NCBI GenBank assembly: GCA_964502095.1
Contig: CAZCUF010000009.1
Span: 78,645-142,644, forward strand
DNA length: 64,000 nucleotides
Direction: 5' to 3'
From: JACPVF01 sp964502095
GTDB taxonomy: Bacteria; Chloroflexota; Anaerolineae; Anaerolineales; Villigracilaceae
Shown here: positions 25,746-33,495 of the stretch, piece after piece
Numbering within the stretch: position 1 is the first letter of the stretch
How the letters are laid out: every line of letters begins with the position of its first letter
Notes under the pieces: generated by a model
Told to the model about the DNA's origin: nothing
The model's database searches: none
The model's input: the letters and a program-made list of their open reading frames with translations, nothing else
Program-made: the position numbers and the translations under genes

Positions 25746-27131
25746 ATGCAATCCATGTTTACGAGCCTGTCGCGCATTTGGAAGTCCGAAGATATTCGTC
25801 GGAAACTGTTGATCACCATGGGATTGTTGATCCTGTATCGAATTGCTTCCAACGTCCCGGCGCCGGGAGTGGATTTCGCGGTATTGAAGGCCTTCCATCA
25901 GTCCTCAGCGGCTGGAGGAAACTTTCTGAGCTTTCTCGATCTGCTTTCCGGCGGCACAGTCTCGAACTTCTCATTGCTCTCGATGGGCGTTTATCCATAC
26001 ATTACAGCGCAGATCATTTTGCAGTTATTGATCCCGATCATCCCTTCCCTCCAGCGCAGAATGGAAGAGGACCCGCGTGAAGGTCAGAAATGGATGGAGC
26101 GCTGGACCTACTATCTGTCCGTTCCGATGGCGGCGCTTTCCGCGATCGGTCAGATCAATATCTTCAATTCGCTCTCGATCCAGGTCCTCAATCAACCGAT
26201 CATCAACTTCGGCTTTACCAGCGCGTTATGGCTGTCTTCATTATCCGTGCTTTTTGTGATGACGGCCGGGACGATGTTTGCGATCTGGCTGGGCGAACTG
26301 ATCTCTGAGTATGGCATTCGCGGGCAGGGACTTTCGCTCGTCATCTTTGCCGGCATTGTTGCGCGTTTGCCGTTCAACTTTGCCCGTTTGCTTTCCGACC
26401 AAACTACGCGCGTATTCATGATCATCTTCACCATTATCGTATTGGTTGCAACTGTCTACGCGATTGTCTATGTTCAACAGGGACGGCGCAATGTGCCGGT
26501 GATGTATCCCGGCCGCCGCATGGGAAATCGCATGTCCATGCCGGTCAAAGGAACTCTGCCGCTGATGGTCAACCTGGCGGGCATGATCCCATTGATTTTC
26601 GCCAGCGCCATTCTCCAATTCCCTGCCATTGTCGCCAGTTACTTTACCCGCTCTGCCAACCCGGGCGTAGCCGCCTTCTTTAATAGTATGCAGAATTTCT
26701 TCGGCGGCGCGGGAACGAATAACTGGGGTTATTGGTTGCTCTATTTCCTCATGGTCGTGATCTTTACCTTCTTCTATACCTCGGTTCTCTTCGATCAACA
26801 GAACTACGGCGAAAATCTGAGAAAAGTCGGCGCGGCCATCCCCGGCGTCCATACCGGGCCGCCCACCCAAAAATACTTGAGCCGCGTCCAGCGCCGCATT
26901 ACCCTGCCGGGCGCTTTATTTCTGGGATTTGTGGCAATCATGCCGTTCCTGTTGAGTTTATTGTTGGAAGTGCTGGGAGTTGGCTCGGCTACCGTTGCTT
27001 CCTCATCGGGCCTGTTCCTGGTCTCCTCCGCCGGTTTGCTGATCGTCGTAGGCGTTGTACGCGATGTCTTTATGAATATTGACGCAGAGTTAAAATTGCA
27101 CGGGTATCAAGACTCACTACTTGTCCGATAA
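25746..27131 (+). CDS. secY: Preprotein translocase subunit SecY
   Basis: A 461-residue protein with about ten membrane segments, the channel of the Sec export system. It opens with I-R-R-K-L-L-I-T-M-G-L-L-I-L-Y-R-I-A-S-N-V-P-A-P-G-V-D, the first-helix signature. Other signatures are M-G-V-Y-P-Y-I-T-A-Q-I-I-L-Q-L and the loop around G-x-R-x-P-G before the seventh segment. It is slightly longer than E. coli SecY (443). The frame is complete. It sits in the classic rplO-secY-adk order. Confidence 0.97.
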   Translation: MQSMFTSLSRIWKSEDIRRKLLITMGLLILYRIASNVPAPGVDFAVLKAFHQSSAAGGNFLSFLDLLSGGTVSNFSLLSMGVYPYITAQIILQLLIPIIPSLQRRMEEDPREGQKWMERWTYYLSVPMAALSAIGQINIFNSLSIQVLNQPIINFGFTSALWLSSLSVLFVMTAGTMFAIWLGELISEYGIRGQGLSLVIFAGIVARLPFNFARLLSDQTTRVFMIIFTIIVLVATVYAIVYVQQGRRNVPVMYPGRRMGNRMSMPVKGTLPLMVNLAGMIPLIFASAILQFPAIVASYFTRSANPGVAAFFNSMQNFFGGAGTNNWGYWLLYFLMVVIFTFFYTSVLFDQQNYGENLRKVGAAIPGVHTGPPTQKYLSRVQRRITLPGALFLGFVAIMPFLLSLLLEVLGVGSATVASSSGLFLVSSAGLLIVVGVVRDVFMNIDAELKLHGYQDSLLVR

Positions 27132-27142
27132 GGAGCAGGTGA

Positions 27143-27802
27143 ATGGCGACCTACATTGTCCTACTCGGTCCCCCCGGTGTTGGCAAGGGTACGCAGGCCC
27201 AGGTCATATCAGAACAGACAGGCCAGGTACACATTTCGTCAGGTCAGTTGTTTCGTGAGAACCTTAAGAGTAATACGGATTTGGGAAAGATCGCCAAATC
27301 CTACATGGATCGAGGCGATCTTGTGCCGGACGATGTGACCATCGGCATGCTTCGGGAACGCCTCGCCCATCCGGACTGTAAAGCTGGCGCCATTTTGGAC
27401 GGATTTCCCCGCACCCCCGCGCAGGCCGACGCGTGCGAGCAAATGCTGACCGAATTCAAGGGCCGCATCAGCCTCGTGCCGTATATTTCGGCTCCTGAAG
27501 ATGTTTTGGTCGAAAGGATCAGCGGACGGTTGGTCTGTCGAATGCACGGACACGCTTATCATCAAAGATTCGAGCCGCCGAAGCAGGCAGGCATTTGCGA
27601 TATAGACGGCTCCGAACTTTATCAACGCGACGATGACAAAGCCGAGACTGTCAAACGGCGCATCGCTGTTTACCTGGAACAAACCGCGCCGCTGGTTGGA
27701 TATTATCGCCAGCGAGGGATCCTGGTTCAGATTAATGGAGATCTTCCGGTTGAGGAAGTCACTGCACAATTAATGGCCGCGTTGAGAAAAGTAGTCGAGT
27801 AA
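27143..27802 (+). CDS. adk: Adenylate kinase with a C-H-C-D type LID
   Basis: A 219-residue long-form adenylate kinase. The P-loop G-P-P-G-V-G-K-G-T is at 9-17, the AMP-site S-G-Q-L-F-R near 33-38, and D-G-F-P-R-T at ~86-91. The LID carries C132-x2-H135 and C152-x2-D155, where zinc-type enzymes usually have C-x2-C and C-x2-C/D. This keeps four plausible ligands. It balances ATP, ADP and AMP. It starts 11 bases after secY and overlaps map by one base (TAATG). Confidence 0.96.
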   Translation: MATYIVLLGPPGVGKGTQAQVISEQTGQVHISSGQLFRENLKSNTDLGKIAKSYMDRGDLVPDDVTIGMLRERLAHPDCKAGAILDGFPRTPAQADACEQMLTEFKGRISLVPYISAPEDVLVERISGRLVCRMHGHAYHQRFEPPKQAGICDIDGSELYQRDDDKAETVKRRIAVYLEQTAPLVGYYRQRGILVQINGDLPVEEVTAQLMAALRKVVE

Positions 27803-28572
27803 TGAACTGGGCACGACAAATTCATATCAAATCGCCCGCCGAGATCAAGATCATGCGCGAAGCGGGAAGAATCAATGCAAGTATCCTGGCTGCGGCCAAA
27901 GAACTTTTACAACCTGGTGTTACCACAGCCGACCTCAACGCGGCTGCTGAGGAAGTGCTGCGGAAACACGGATGTACATCGCCGTTCAAAGGATACGGTC
28001 ATCCGCCGTATCCGGCTTCGATCACAGTTTCCATCAACGATGAACTGGTACACGGCATCCCCAATAAACGGCGCAAGCTGAAGAATGGGGATATCGTCTC
28101 GATCGACTCGGGAACGATCTTCAACGGTTTTGTCGCCGACTCGGCTCTGACAGGCTGGGTCGGAGAGATATCCCCCGAGGCAAGGAGCCTGCTGGATGTC
28201 ACCGAAAAAGCATTGTACGCCGGCATTGAAAAGATGCGGGCGGGCAATCGTACCGGCGACGTCTCGGCGGCGATACAACATTACGTGGAAAGCCATGGCT
28301 ATTACGTGACGCGCGAATATACGGGCCATGGCGTCGGACGGGAAATGCACGAAGGGCCGCAGGTACCCAATTACGGGTCCGCTGGAAGCGGCATTGTGCT
28401 TCGTCCGGGAATGACCATCGCGGTCGAACCGATGGTTTTGGTTGGAACTGATGAAACGCGCGTCTTGCCCGACCAGTGGACGGTCGTCTCTGCGGATGGA
28501 TCGTTGACGGCACATTTTGAGCACAGCATTGCCGTTACCGAAGGAGATCCCCTCATCCTGACTGTCCTGTGA
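27802..28572 (+). CDS. map: Methionine aminopeptidase type I
   Basis: A 256-residue MetAP-I. Metal and substrate residues are visible in V-S-I-D-S-G (first Asp), G-F-V-A-D-S-A (second Asp), T-G-H-G-V-G-R (His), V-E-P-M (Glu) and F-E-H-S-I-A-V-T-E (Glu). Upstream are H-P-P-Y-P-A-S and N-D-E-L-V-H-G-I-P. It removes the initiator Met from nascent proteins, which suits its place in the ribosomal cluster. Coupled to adk by a one-base overlap. Confidence 0.97.
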   Translation: MNWARQIHIKSPAEIKIMREAGRINASILAAAKELLQPGVTTADLNAAAEEVLRKHGCTSPFKGYGHPPYPASITVSINDELVHGIPNKRRKLKNGDIVSIDSGTIFNGFVADSALTGWVGEISPEARSLLDVTEKALYAGIEKMRAGNRTGDVSAAIQHYVESHGYYVTREYTGHGVGREMHEGPQVPNYGSAGSGIVLRPGMTIAVEPMVLVGTDETRVLPDQWTVVSADGSLTAHFEHSIAVTEGDPLILTVL

Positions 28573-28591
28573 CCTTCGCAGGCGATACCAC

Positions 28592-28620
28592 TGGACGGAT
28601 GGTAAGCGAGCAGGTATAAT
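28592..28620 (+). promoter_or_regulatory. Internal promoter before rpmJ
   Basis: TGGACG (28592-28597) and a perfect TATAAT (28615-28620) are 17 bases apart. The expected start near 28627 gives a ~40-base leader to rpmJ. It lies in the 95-base gap after map, where many bacteria have infA. It would allow separate control of the alpha block (rpmJ to rpsI). Confidence 0.7.
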
Positions 28621-28667
28621 CGAAAACTTGGCTATTCAGATAGTCAGTTTGCAAGGAGTTTGAGTAT

Positions 28668-28781
28668 ATGAAAGTATCACCATCGATTCGCAAGCGTTGC
28701 GCCAAATGCCGCATTGTGCGGCGCAAAGGGCGTGTATATATTATTTGCGAAAATCCCAAGCACAAACAGCGACAAGGGTAA
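28668..28781 (+). CDS. rpmJ: 50S ribosomal protein L36
   Basis: A 37-residue L36: M-K-V-S-P-S-I-R-K-R-C-A-K-C, then R-R-K-G-R-V-Y-I-I-C and N-P-K-H-K-Q-R-Q-G. The zinc ligands C11, C14, C27 and H32 are all present, the usual zinc form. AAGGAG lies upstream of the ATG. It binds 23S rRNA near the L7/L12 stalk base. It is followed by rpsM after six bases. Confidence 0.97.
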   Translation: MKVSPSIRKRCAKCRIVRRKGRVYIICENPKHKQRQG

Positions 28782-28787
28782 TAAACC

Positions 28788-29174
28788 ATGGCGAGAATTG
28801 AAGGCGTAGATCTGCCCCGTAATAAACGCGTGGAAGTTGGTCTGACGTATATTTACGGGATCGGGCCGACGCGTGCCCAGCAAATTCTGACTCATACCAG
28901 AGTCAGCCCCGATACGCGCGTGAAAGATTTGAGCGAAGCGGACGTTTCCGCTTTGCGCGAATACATTTCGAAGAACTTCAAGGTGGAAGGCGATCTTCGC
29001 CGCGAAGTTCAGATGAATATCAAGCGCCTGATCGAGATCGGTTCCTATCGCGGCTTGCGGCATCGCCGCAACCTGCCGGTTCACGGTCAGCGGACGCGCA
29101 CAAACTCGCGCACGCGTAAGGGCACAAAGAAGACTGTGGCCGGGCGCGGTCGTCGTCGTGGCTCTAAGAAGTAA
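28788..29174 (+). CDS. rpsM: 30S ribosomal protein S13
   Basis: A 128-residue S13. The N-terminus M-A-R-I-E-G-V-D-L-P-R-N-K-R-V-E, then T-Y-I-Y-G-I-G-P-T-R-A-Q-Q-I-L, and the C-terminal R-H-R-R-N-L-P-V-H-G-Q-R-T-R-T-N-S-R-T-R-K-G show a complete protein. It forms the head-to-50S bridges and contacts the P-site tRNA. Confidence 0.98.
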   Translation: MARIEGVDLPRNKRVEVGLTYIYGIGPTRAQQILTHTRVSPDTRVKDLSEADVSALREYISKNFKVEGDLRREVQMNIKRLIEIGSYRGLRHRRNLPVHGQRTRTNSRTRKGTKKTVAGRGRRRGSKK

Positions 29175-29203
29175 ACCTGTCCTGAAAGGTAAAAAGAGAA
29201 AAC

Positions 29204-29608
29204 ATGGCTCAGAGTGTACGTTCCACCCGGCGCACTGGCGGCGCCAAAAAAGGGAAGCGCGCCCTGTCTTCCGGACAGGTGCATATTTTTGCTTCTTTCA
29301 ATAATACTATCGTGACGGTGACGGATACCGAAGGCAACACAGTTGCCTGGGGCAGTGCCGGATCCGCCGGTTTCAAAGGTTCGCGCAAAAGCACACCTTT
29401 TGCCGCGCGCTTGGCCGCTGAACAGGCCGTCAAGGCCGCGCAACAGCTCGGTATTCAAGAAGTGGATCTGTTTGTAAAAGGTCCCGGCCCCGGACGCGAG
29501 AATGCAATCCGCGCGGTACAGGCAATGGGCATGAAAGTCCGCTCGATTGCCGATATCACTCCTGTTCCTCATAATGGTTGTCGGCCGCCGAAGAAGCGCC
29601 GCGTTTAA
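29204..29608 (+). CDS. rpsK: 30S ribosomal protein S11
   Basis: A 134-residue S11 with a basic N-terminal arm, then G-Q-V-H-I-F-A-S-F-N-N-T-I-V-T-V-T-D, G-F-K-G-S-R-K-S-T-P-F-A-A and G-P-G-P-G-R-E-N-A-I-R. It shapes the platform and the mRNA exit path. It is 29 bases after rpsM. The length is normal. Confidence 0.98.
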   Translation: MAQSVRSTRRTGGAKKGKRALSSGQVHIFASFNNTIVTVTDTEGNTVAWGSAGSAGFKGSRKSTPFAARLAAEQAVKAAQQLGIQEVDLFVKGPGPGRENAIRAVQAMGMKVRSIADITPVPHNGCRPPKKRRV

Positions 29609-29628
29609 TTTAGGCGAGGTAGAAAAGT

Positions 29629-30279
29629 ATGGCAAAAACACTTGGACCGGTTTGCAAGTTGTGCCGGCGTGAAGGCGAAAAACTTTACTTGAAAGGCGAA
29701 CGTTGCTTCACCCCGAAGTGTCCGTTCGAAAAACGCAGTTTTGCTCCCGGCCAGCATGGACGCACCGCCAGCCGCGGCGGCAGTCGCACGGGACGCGAAT
29801 CCGATTTCGCCCGTCAATTGCGCGCCAAGCAGAAAGCGCGTCGCATATACGGAGTATTGGAGCGCCAGTTTCGTCGTTATTATGAAACAGCGCGCGGCCG
29901 GCACGGTCTGACGGGTTTGAATTTGTTGCAGATTTTAGAGTCGCGCCTTGATAATGTGGTCTATCGGCTTGGGTTTGCTTCGAGCCGCGCCCAAGCCCGG
30001 TTACTGGTGACCCATGGTCACTTTATGGTTAATGAGCGCCGTACCGATATTCCTTCGATGCTGTTGAAGGACGGCGATATCGTGCGCGTGCGCGATGGCT
30101 CCACGGCGCTGACCTATTTCAAGGAGCTGGATGCCGTTGCCGAGACGCGCAACCCGCCCGCCTGGTTGAGCCGCGACCTGAAAGGTAAGTCTGGCTCGGT
30201 TGGACGCCTGCCGGAGCGGGCTGAGATCGATGGTAGTTTGAACGAACAGCTGATCGTCGAGTATTACTCGCGGCGCTAG
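29629..30279 (+). CDS. rpsD: 30S ribosomal protein S4, zinc-finger form
   Basis: A 216-residue S4. The N-terminus has C9-x2-C12 and C26-x4-C31, the zinc knuckle of the C+ type. The S4 RNA-binding domain follows at ~100-160, with R-L-D-N-V-V-Y-R-L-G-F-A-S-S-R-A-Q-A-R-L-L-V-T-H-G-H. It is a primary 16S binder and, in many bacteria, a repressor of the alpha operon. It lies directly before rpoA, separated by 74 bases. Confidence 0.97.
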   Translation: MAKTLGPVCKLCRREGEKLYLKGERCFTPKCPFEKRSFAPGQHGRTASRGGSRTGRESDFARQLRAKQKARRIYGVLERQFRRYYETARGRHGLTGLNLLQILESRLDNVVYRLGFASSRAQARLLVTHGHFMVNERRTDIPSMLLKDGDIVRVRDGSTALTYFKELDAVAETRNPPAWLSRDLKGKSGSVGRLPERAEIDGSLNEQLIVEYYSRR

Positions 30280-30353
30280 TCTTCAGATCGCATTCGAACC
30301 GGTGAAGTTTGTGCCGGTTTGAATGCTCTGTATGTTACAGGGAGAGGTGAACC

Positions 30354-31319
30354 GTGACGGGTATCACGAATATGGTTATGCCGAAGATCGAGCGGGAAGC
30401 CGAAGCTCGAAATTATGGTAAATTCACGATCAGTCCGCTGGAGCGAGGCTACGGTGTCACGCTGGGCAACGCCCTGCGCCGCATCTTGTTATCCTCATTG
30501 GATGGCGCGGCTGTTACATCGATGCGTATTGCCGATGTTTTGCACGAATTTAGCGATATTCCCGGCGTACGCGAGGATGTGATCCAGGTGATGTTGCAGG
30601 TCAAACAACTGCGCATCAAACTGGACGGTGTGGACAGCACCCGTATGCACTTGGAAGTACGCGGCGAAGGAACTGTGACAGCCGCAGACATTATCGCTCC
30701 GGCCGAGGTCGAGATCGTCAATCCGGATCTCTATCTCTTCACTGTGGATAACAATAAAACGAAGTTGGATATCGAGTTCACAGTCGAGCGTGGACGCGGC
30801 TATTCCCCGTCCAACGAGCGCAGTGGACACATGCCCATTGGCGAACTGCCGGTGGATGCGATCTACAGTCCGGTCAAGCGTGTGAACTGGGAAATGACCT
30901 CTGCCCGCGTGGGTCAGAGCACAAACTACGATAAACTGGTGCTCGATATTTGGACGGATGGAACGGTATCGCCCGAACGCGCCTTGAGCACCTCGGCCAA
31001 ACTGCTGATCGATCACTTGCGATATATTGCGGGTGTTAACGAGGAAATGCTGGCTGTGGCCGTTGAACACGAGACTTCGGGAAGCCGCCTGAGCAGTGAA
31101 GTGGCCGAGACGCCGGTTGAAGCGCTGGACCTTTCGGTGCGCGTCTTCAACTCGTTGAAACGTACCGGCATTACCACGGTTGGCGACGTGCTCGACCTGC
31201 TCGAAAAAGGCGAAACAGCTGTGATGTCCATCCGTAACTTTGGTGAGAAGAGCCTCGACGAACTGCGTCAGAAGATGCGCGAAAAGGGCTTTCTTAAAGA
31301 TGAATCGAATTCGGAGTAA
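30354..31319 (+). CDS. rpoA: DNA-directed RNA polymerase subunit alpha
   Basis: A 321-residue alpha subunit. The N-terminal assembly domain shows F-T-I-S-P-L-E-R-G-Y-G-V-T-L-G-N-A-L-R-R-I-L-L-S-S. The C-terminal domain has V-R-V-F-N-S-L-K-R-T-G-I-T-T-V-G-D-V-L and I-R-N-F-G-E-K-S-L-D-E-L, which contacts UP elements and activators. The start is taken as GTG 30354, with GGAGAGG spaced correctly before it. ATG codons at 30372 or 30378 are alternatives that would remove only a few non-conserved residues. Confidence 0.97.
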   Translation: MTGITNMVMPKIEREAEARNYGKFTISPLERGYGVTLGNALRRILLSSLDGAAVTSMRIADVLHEFSDIPGVREDVIQVMLQVKQLRIKLDGVDSTRMHLEVRGEGTVTAADIIAPAEVEIVNPDLYLFTVDNNKTKLDIEFTVERGRGYSPSNERSGHMPIGELPVDAIYSPVKRVNWEMTSARVGQSTNYDKLVLDIWTDGTVSPERALSTSAKLLIDHLRYIAGVNEEMLAVAVEHETSGSRLSSEVAETPVEALDLSVRVFNSLKRTGITTVGDVLDLLEKGETAVMSIRNFGEKSLDELRQKMREKGFLKDESNSE

Positions 31320-31326
31320 TTGAACG

Positions 31327-31704
31327 ATGCGACATTCTGTTTCTGGATACAAACTTGGCCGTACCACAGGCGCACGCGTTGCCCTGCGGCGGAATCTGAT
31401 CAAGCAATTCTTTACGCACGAACGGATTCAAACCACGCGCGCCAAAGCCGCCGCGATTCGCGGCGAAGCCGAACGTTTGATCACGATCGCCCGCAACAGC
31501 GCGGAAGCCAGCGACGCGGATAAGGTTCATGCCCGCCGTTTGGTGGTTTCCAAACTGGGTGATAACCAAGTGGTCAAGCGGCTGTTCGATGAGATCGCGC
31601 CCCGCTTTGCCAATCGCAATGGCGGATATACGCGCATGCTCAAGCTTGGTCCCCGCCTCGGCGACTCGGCTGAAATGGTTTTGTTGGAGTTGGTGGAAGA
31701 GTAG
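31327..31704 (+). CDS. rplQ: 50S ribosomal protein L17
   Basis: A 125-residue L17: M-R-H-S-V-S-G-Y-K-L-G-R-T-T-G-A-R-V-A-L-R-R-N-L, E-R-I-Q-T-T-R-A-K-A-A, and G-G-Y-T-R-M-L-K-L-G-P-R-L-G-D-S-A-E-M. It surrounds the tunnel exit. The ATG is seven bases after the rpoA stop, with GGAG inside rpoA. Confidence 0.97.
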   Translation: MRHSVSGYKLGRTTGARVALRRNLIKQFFTHERIQTTRAKAAAIRGEAERLITIARNSAEASDADKVHARRLVVSKLGDNQVVKRLFDEIAPRFANRNGGYTRMLKLGPRLGDSAEMVLLELVEE

Positions 31705-31759
31705 CGATTGCGGGAGCAGGCGATTAGTTTCCAAAATAGCCATTCTCTGCTCTCTGATC

Positions 31760-32512
31760 ATGGCACGTTACCAGATGATCCTCGCCTACGACGGCTCTCA
31801 ATTTAAAGGGAGCCAGAGACAGGCGAAAGCTCGAACGGTGCAGAGCGAATTCGAAAAAGCTCTACGCAGGTTGGGATGGTCGGGACGCTCGATCCTGATG
31901 GCCGGGCGGACGGACAGCGGCGTTCACGCGGCGGGACAGGTGGTTGCCTTCGACCTCGATTGGCGGCACACAGACGATCAACTCCTGCGCGCGCTCAACG
32001 CCGAATTGCCTGCCGATCTGGCAGTGCGAGCGGTGAAAACCGCTCCTGCGGATTTCCACCCTCGTTTCGATGCCGTTGCGCGGCGCTATGTGTACCGTCT
32101 GTTTTGCCAGCCGATTCGCGACCCGTTACGCGAAAAACTGGCCTGGCGCACATGGCCTGCTGTGGACGGAAACCTGCTTGAACAGACCGCCGCTCATCTG
32201 ATCGGCACACATGACTTTGCCACGTTCGGTTCACCGACTGGAACGAAAGGAACAACGATCCGCACGGTGACAAAAGCGAAATGGCAATTATGCGCGGAGG
32301 ACGAGTGGCAGTTCGAGATACAGGCGGATGCGTTTCTGTATCGCATGGTGCGGCGGCTGGTTTTTGCGCAGACGGCGGTTGCGCAGGGAAAGTGTTCAGT
32401 GGAGGCCGTGGCCCGTTCTTTAGCGGAACAGGCTGGGCATCCGGAACGAAGCGAAATTCCTGCAGGTCTTGCTCCTGCGCATGGATTGACCCTGGTCGAA
32501 GTAACGTATTAG
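31760..32512 (+). CDS. truA: tRNA pseudouridine(38-40) synthase TruA
   Basis: A 250-residue TruA. It has I-L-A-Y-D-G-S-Q-F-K-G-S-Q, the catalytic A-G-R-T-D-S-G-V-H-A with the essential Asp at about residue 52, R-R-Y-V-Y-R-L and the F-L-Y-R-M-V-R-R-L-V motif. It makes pseudouridines in the anticodon arm of many tRNAs. I chose ATG 31760 because the conserved N-terminus begins there; the longer frame runs into rplQ. There is no clear ribosome site, so translation may be coupled to rplQ. Confidence 0.95.
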   Translation: MARYQMILAYDGSQFKGSQRQAKARTVQSEFEKALRRLGWSGRSILMAGRTDSGVHAAGQVVAFDLDWRHTDDQLLRALNAELPADLAVRAVKTAPADFHPRFDAVARRYVYRLFCQPIRDPLREKLAWRTWPAVDGNLLEQTAAHLIGTHDFATFGSPTGTKGTTIRTVTKAKWQLCAEDEWQFEIQADAFLYRMVRRLVFAQTAVAQGKCSVEAVARSLAEQAGHPERSEIPAGLAPAHGLTLVEVTY

Positions 32513-32555
32513 AATCATCAAAAGTTATCATTAAGGAACGAACGGAGAGACGAAA

Positions 32556-32999
32556 GTGCAACAGAAGACGTACTATCCGAAAGCGAAAGAGATCGAACGC
32601 AAATGGTTCGTGGTGGATGCCAACGGCCAGAATTTAGGCCGCCTGGCCACGCGCATCGCGCACGTACTGCTCGGCAAACATAAGCCGAGTTTTACGCCCG
32701 GCGTGGAAATGGGCGATTATGTGGTGGTGGTGAATGCGAAGGATGTGACCGTGACCGGCACGCGTACGCATAGCCGCCTCGACACGAAAAATTACTATCG
32801 TGTCTCCGGTTATCCGGGCGGAATCAAGAGCATTTCTCTGCGCGACCAATTGCAGGAACATCCCGACCGCGCCCTGCGTGCCGCGGTGTGGGGCATGTTG
32901 CCGCACAATCGCATGGGCCGCTCGGTGCTTAAACGTTTGAAGATTTATGCCGGGAACGAGCATCCGCATGGGACTCAAAATCCCGAAGAATTGAAGTAG
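32556..32999 (+). CDS. rplM: 50S ribosomal protein L13
   Basis: A 147-residue L13 with W-F-V-V-D-A-N-G-Q-N-L-G-R-L-A-T-R-I-A-H-V-L-L-G-K-H-K, D-T-K-N-Y-Y-R-V-S-G-Y-P-G-G and A-V-W-G-M-L-P-H-N-R-M-G-R. The start is a GTG with GGAGAG upstream. It is an early 23S-binding protein. rplM-rpsI is the usual pair, here attached to the end of the alpha block. Confidence 0.97.
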   Translation: MQQKTYYPKAKEIERKWFVVDANGQNLGRLATRIAHVLLGKHKPSFTPGVEMGDYVVVVNAKDVTVTGTRTHSRLDTKNYYRVSGYPGGIKSISLRDQLQEHPDRALRAAVWGMLPHNRMGRSVLKRLKIYAGNEHPHGTQNPEELK

Positions 33000-33018
33000 A
33001 AAGGAACGGAAAGGTATC

Positions 33019-33414
33019 ATGTCTGTTCAATATTATGAAGGTATCGGTCGTCGCAAGGAAAGCACTGCCCGCGTGCGTTTGATGAACGGCAGTGGCAGGT
33101 TCATGGTCAACGAGAAGGAAGCAGGCGCGTACTTCACCCGCCTCGGCGATCTTGAAGATATTCTGCGTCCGTTCATGGCCGTGGGGCAGGATGTCAAGAA
33201 ATACGATGTGAGCGTCCTGGTCAACGGCGGCGGCGTTACCGGCCAGACCGAAGCGGTCCGTTTGGGTTTAGCGCGGGCGTTGGTGTCTATTGACGCCAAC
33301 TGGACTTCGGCTTTGCGTAAGTTCGGCCTGCTCACCCGCGACGCGCGCATCAAAGAACGCAAGAAACCCGGCCTTAAGCGCGCCCGCAAAGCTCCCACGT
33401 ACACCAAGCGTTAG
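33019..33414 (+). CDS. rpsI: 30S ribosomal protein S9
   Basis: A 131-residue S9 starting M-S-V-Q-Y-Y-E-G-I-G-R-R-K-E-S-T-A-R-V-R and ending in the K-K-P-G-L-K-R-A-R-K-A-P-T-Y-T-K-R tail whose last Arg touches the P-site tRNA. The length is normal. A strong terminator 25 bases later closes the ribosomal cluster. Confidence 0.98.
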   Translation: MSVQYYEGIGRRKESTARVRLMNGSGRFMVNEKEAGAYFTRLGDLEDILRPFMAVGQDVKKYDVSVLVNGGGVTGQTEAVRLGLARALVSIDANWTSALRKFGLLTRDARIKERKKPGLKRARKAPTYTKR

Positions 33415-33438
33415 AGCCTTTGCAAGTTTGGAATTCGC

Positions 33439-33481
33439 AAACGTAATGCGTGTTACACTTCACGCATTACGTTTTGTATTT
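33439..33481 (+). terminator. Rho-independent terminator of the ribosomal cluster
   Basis: A perfect 14-bp stem (33439-33452 with 33461-33474) with an 8-base loop; the right arm ends in T and is followed by TTGTATTT. It is located just after rpsI and before mazG. Confidence 0.9.
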
Positions 33482-33495
33482 AACGGAGTATTTGA

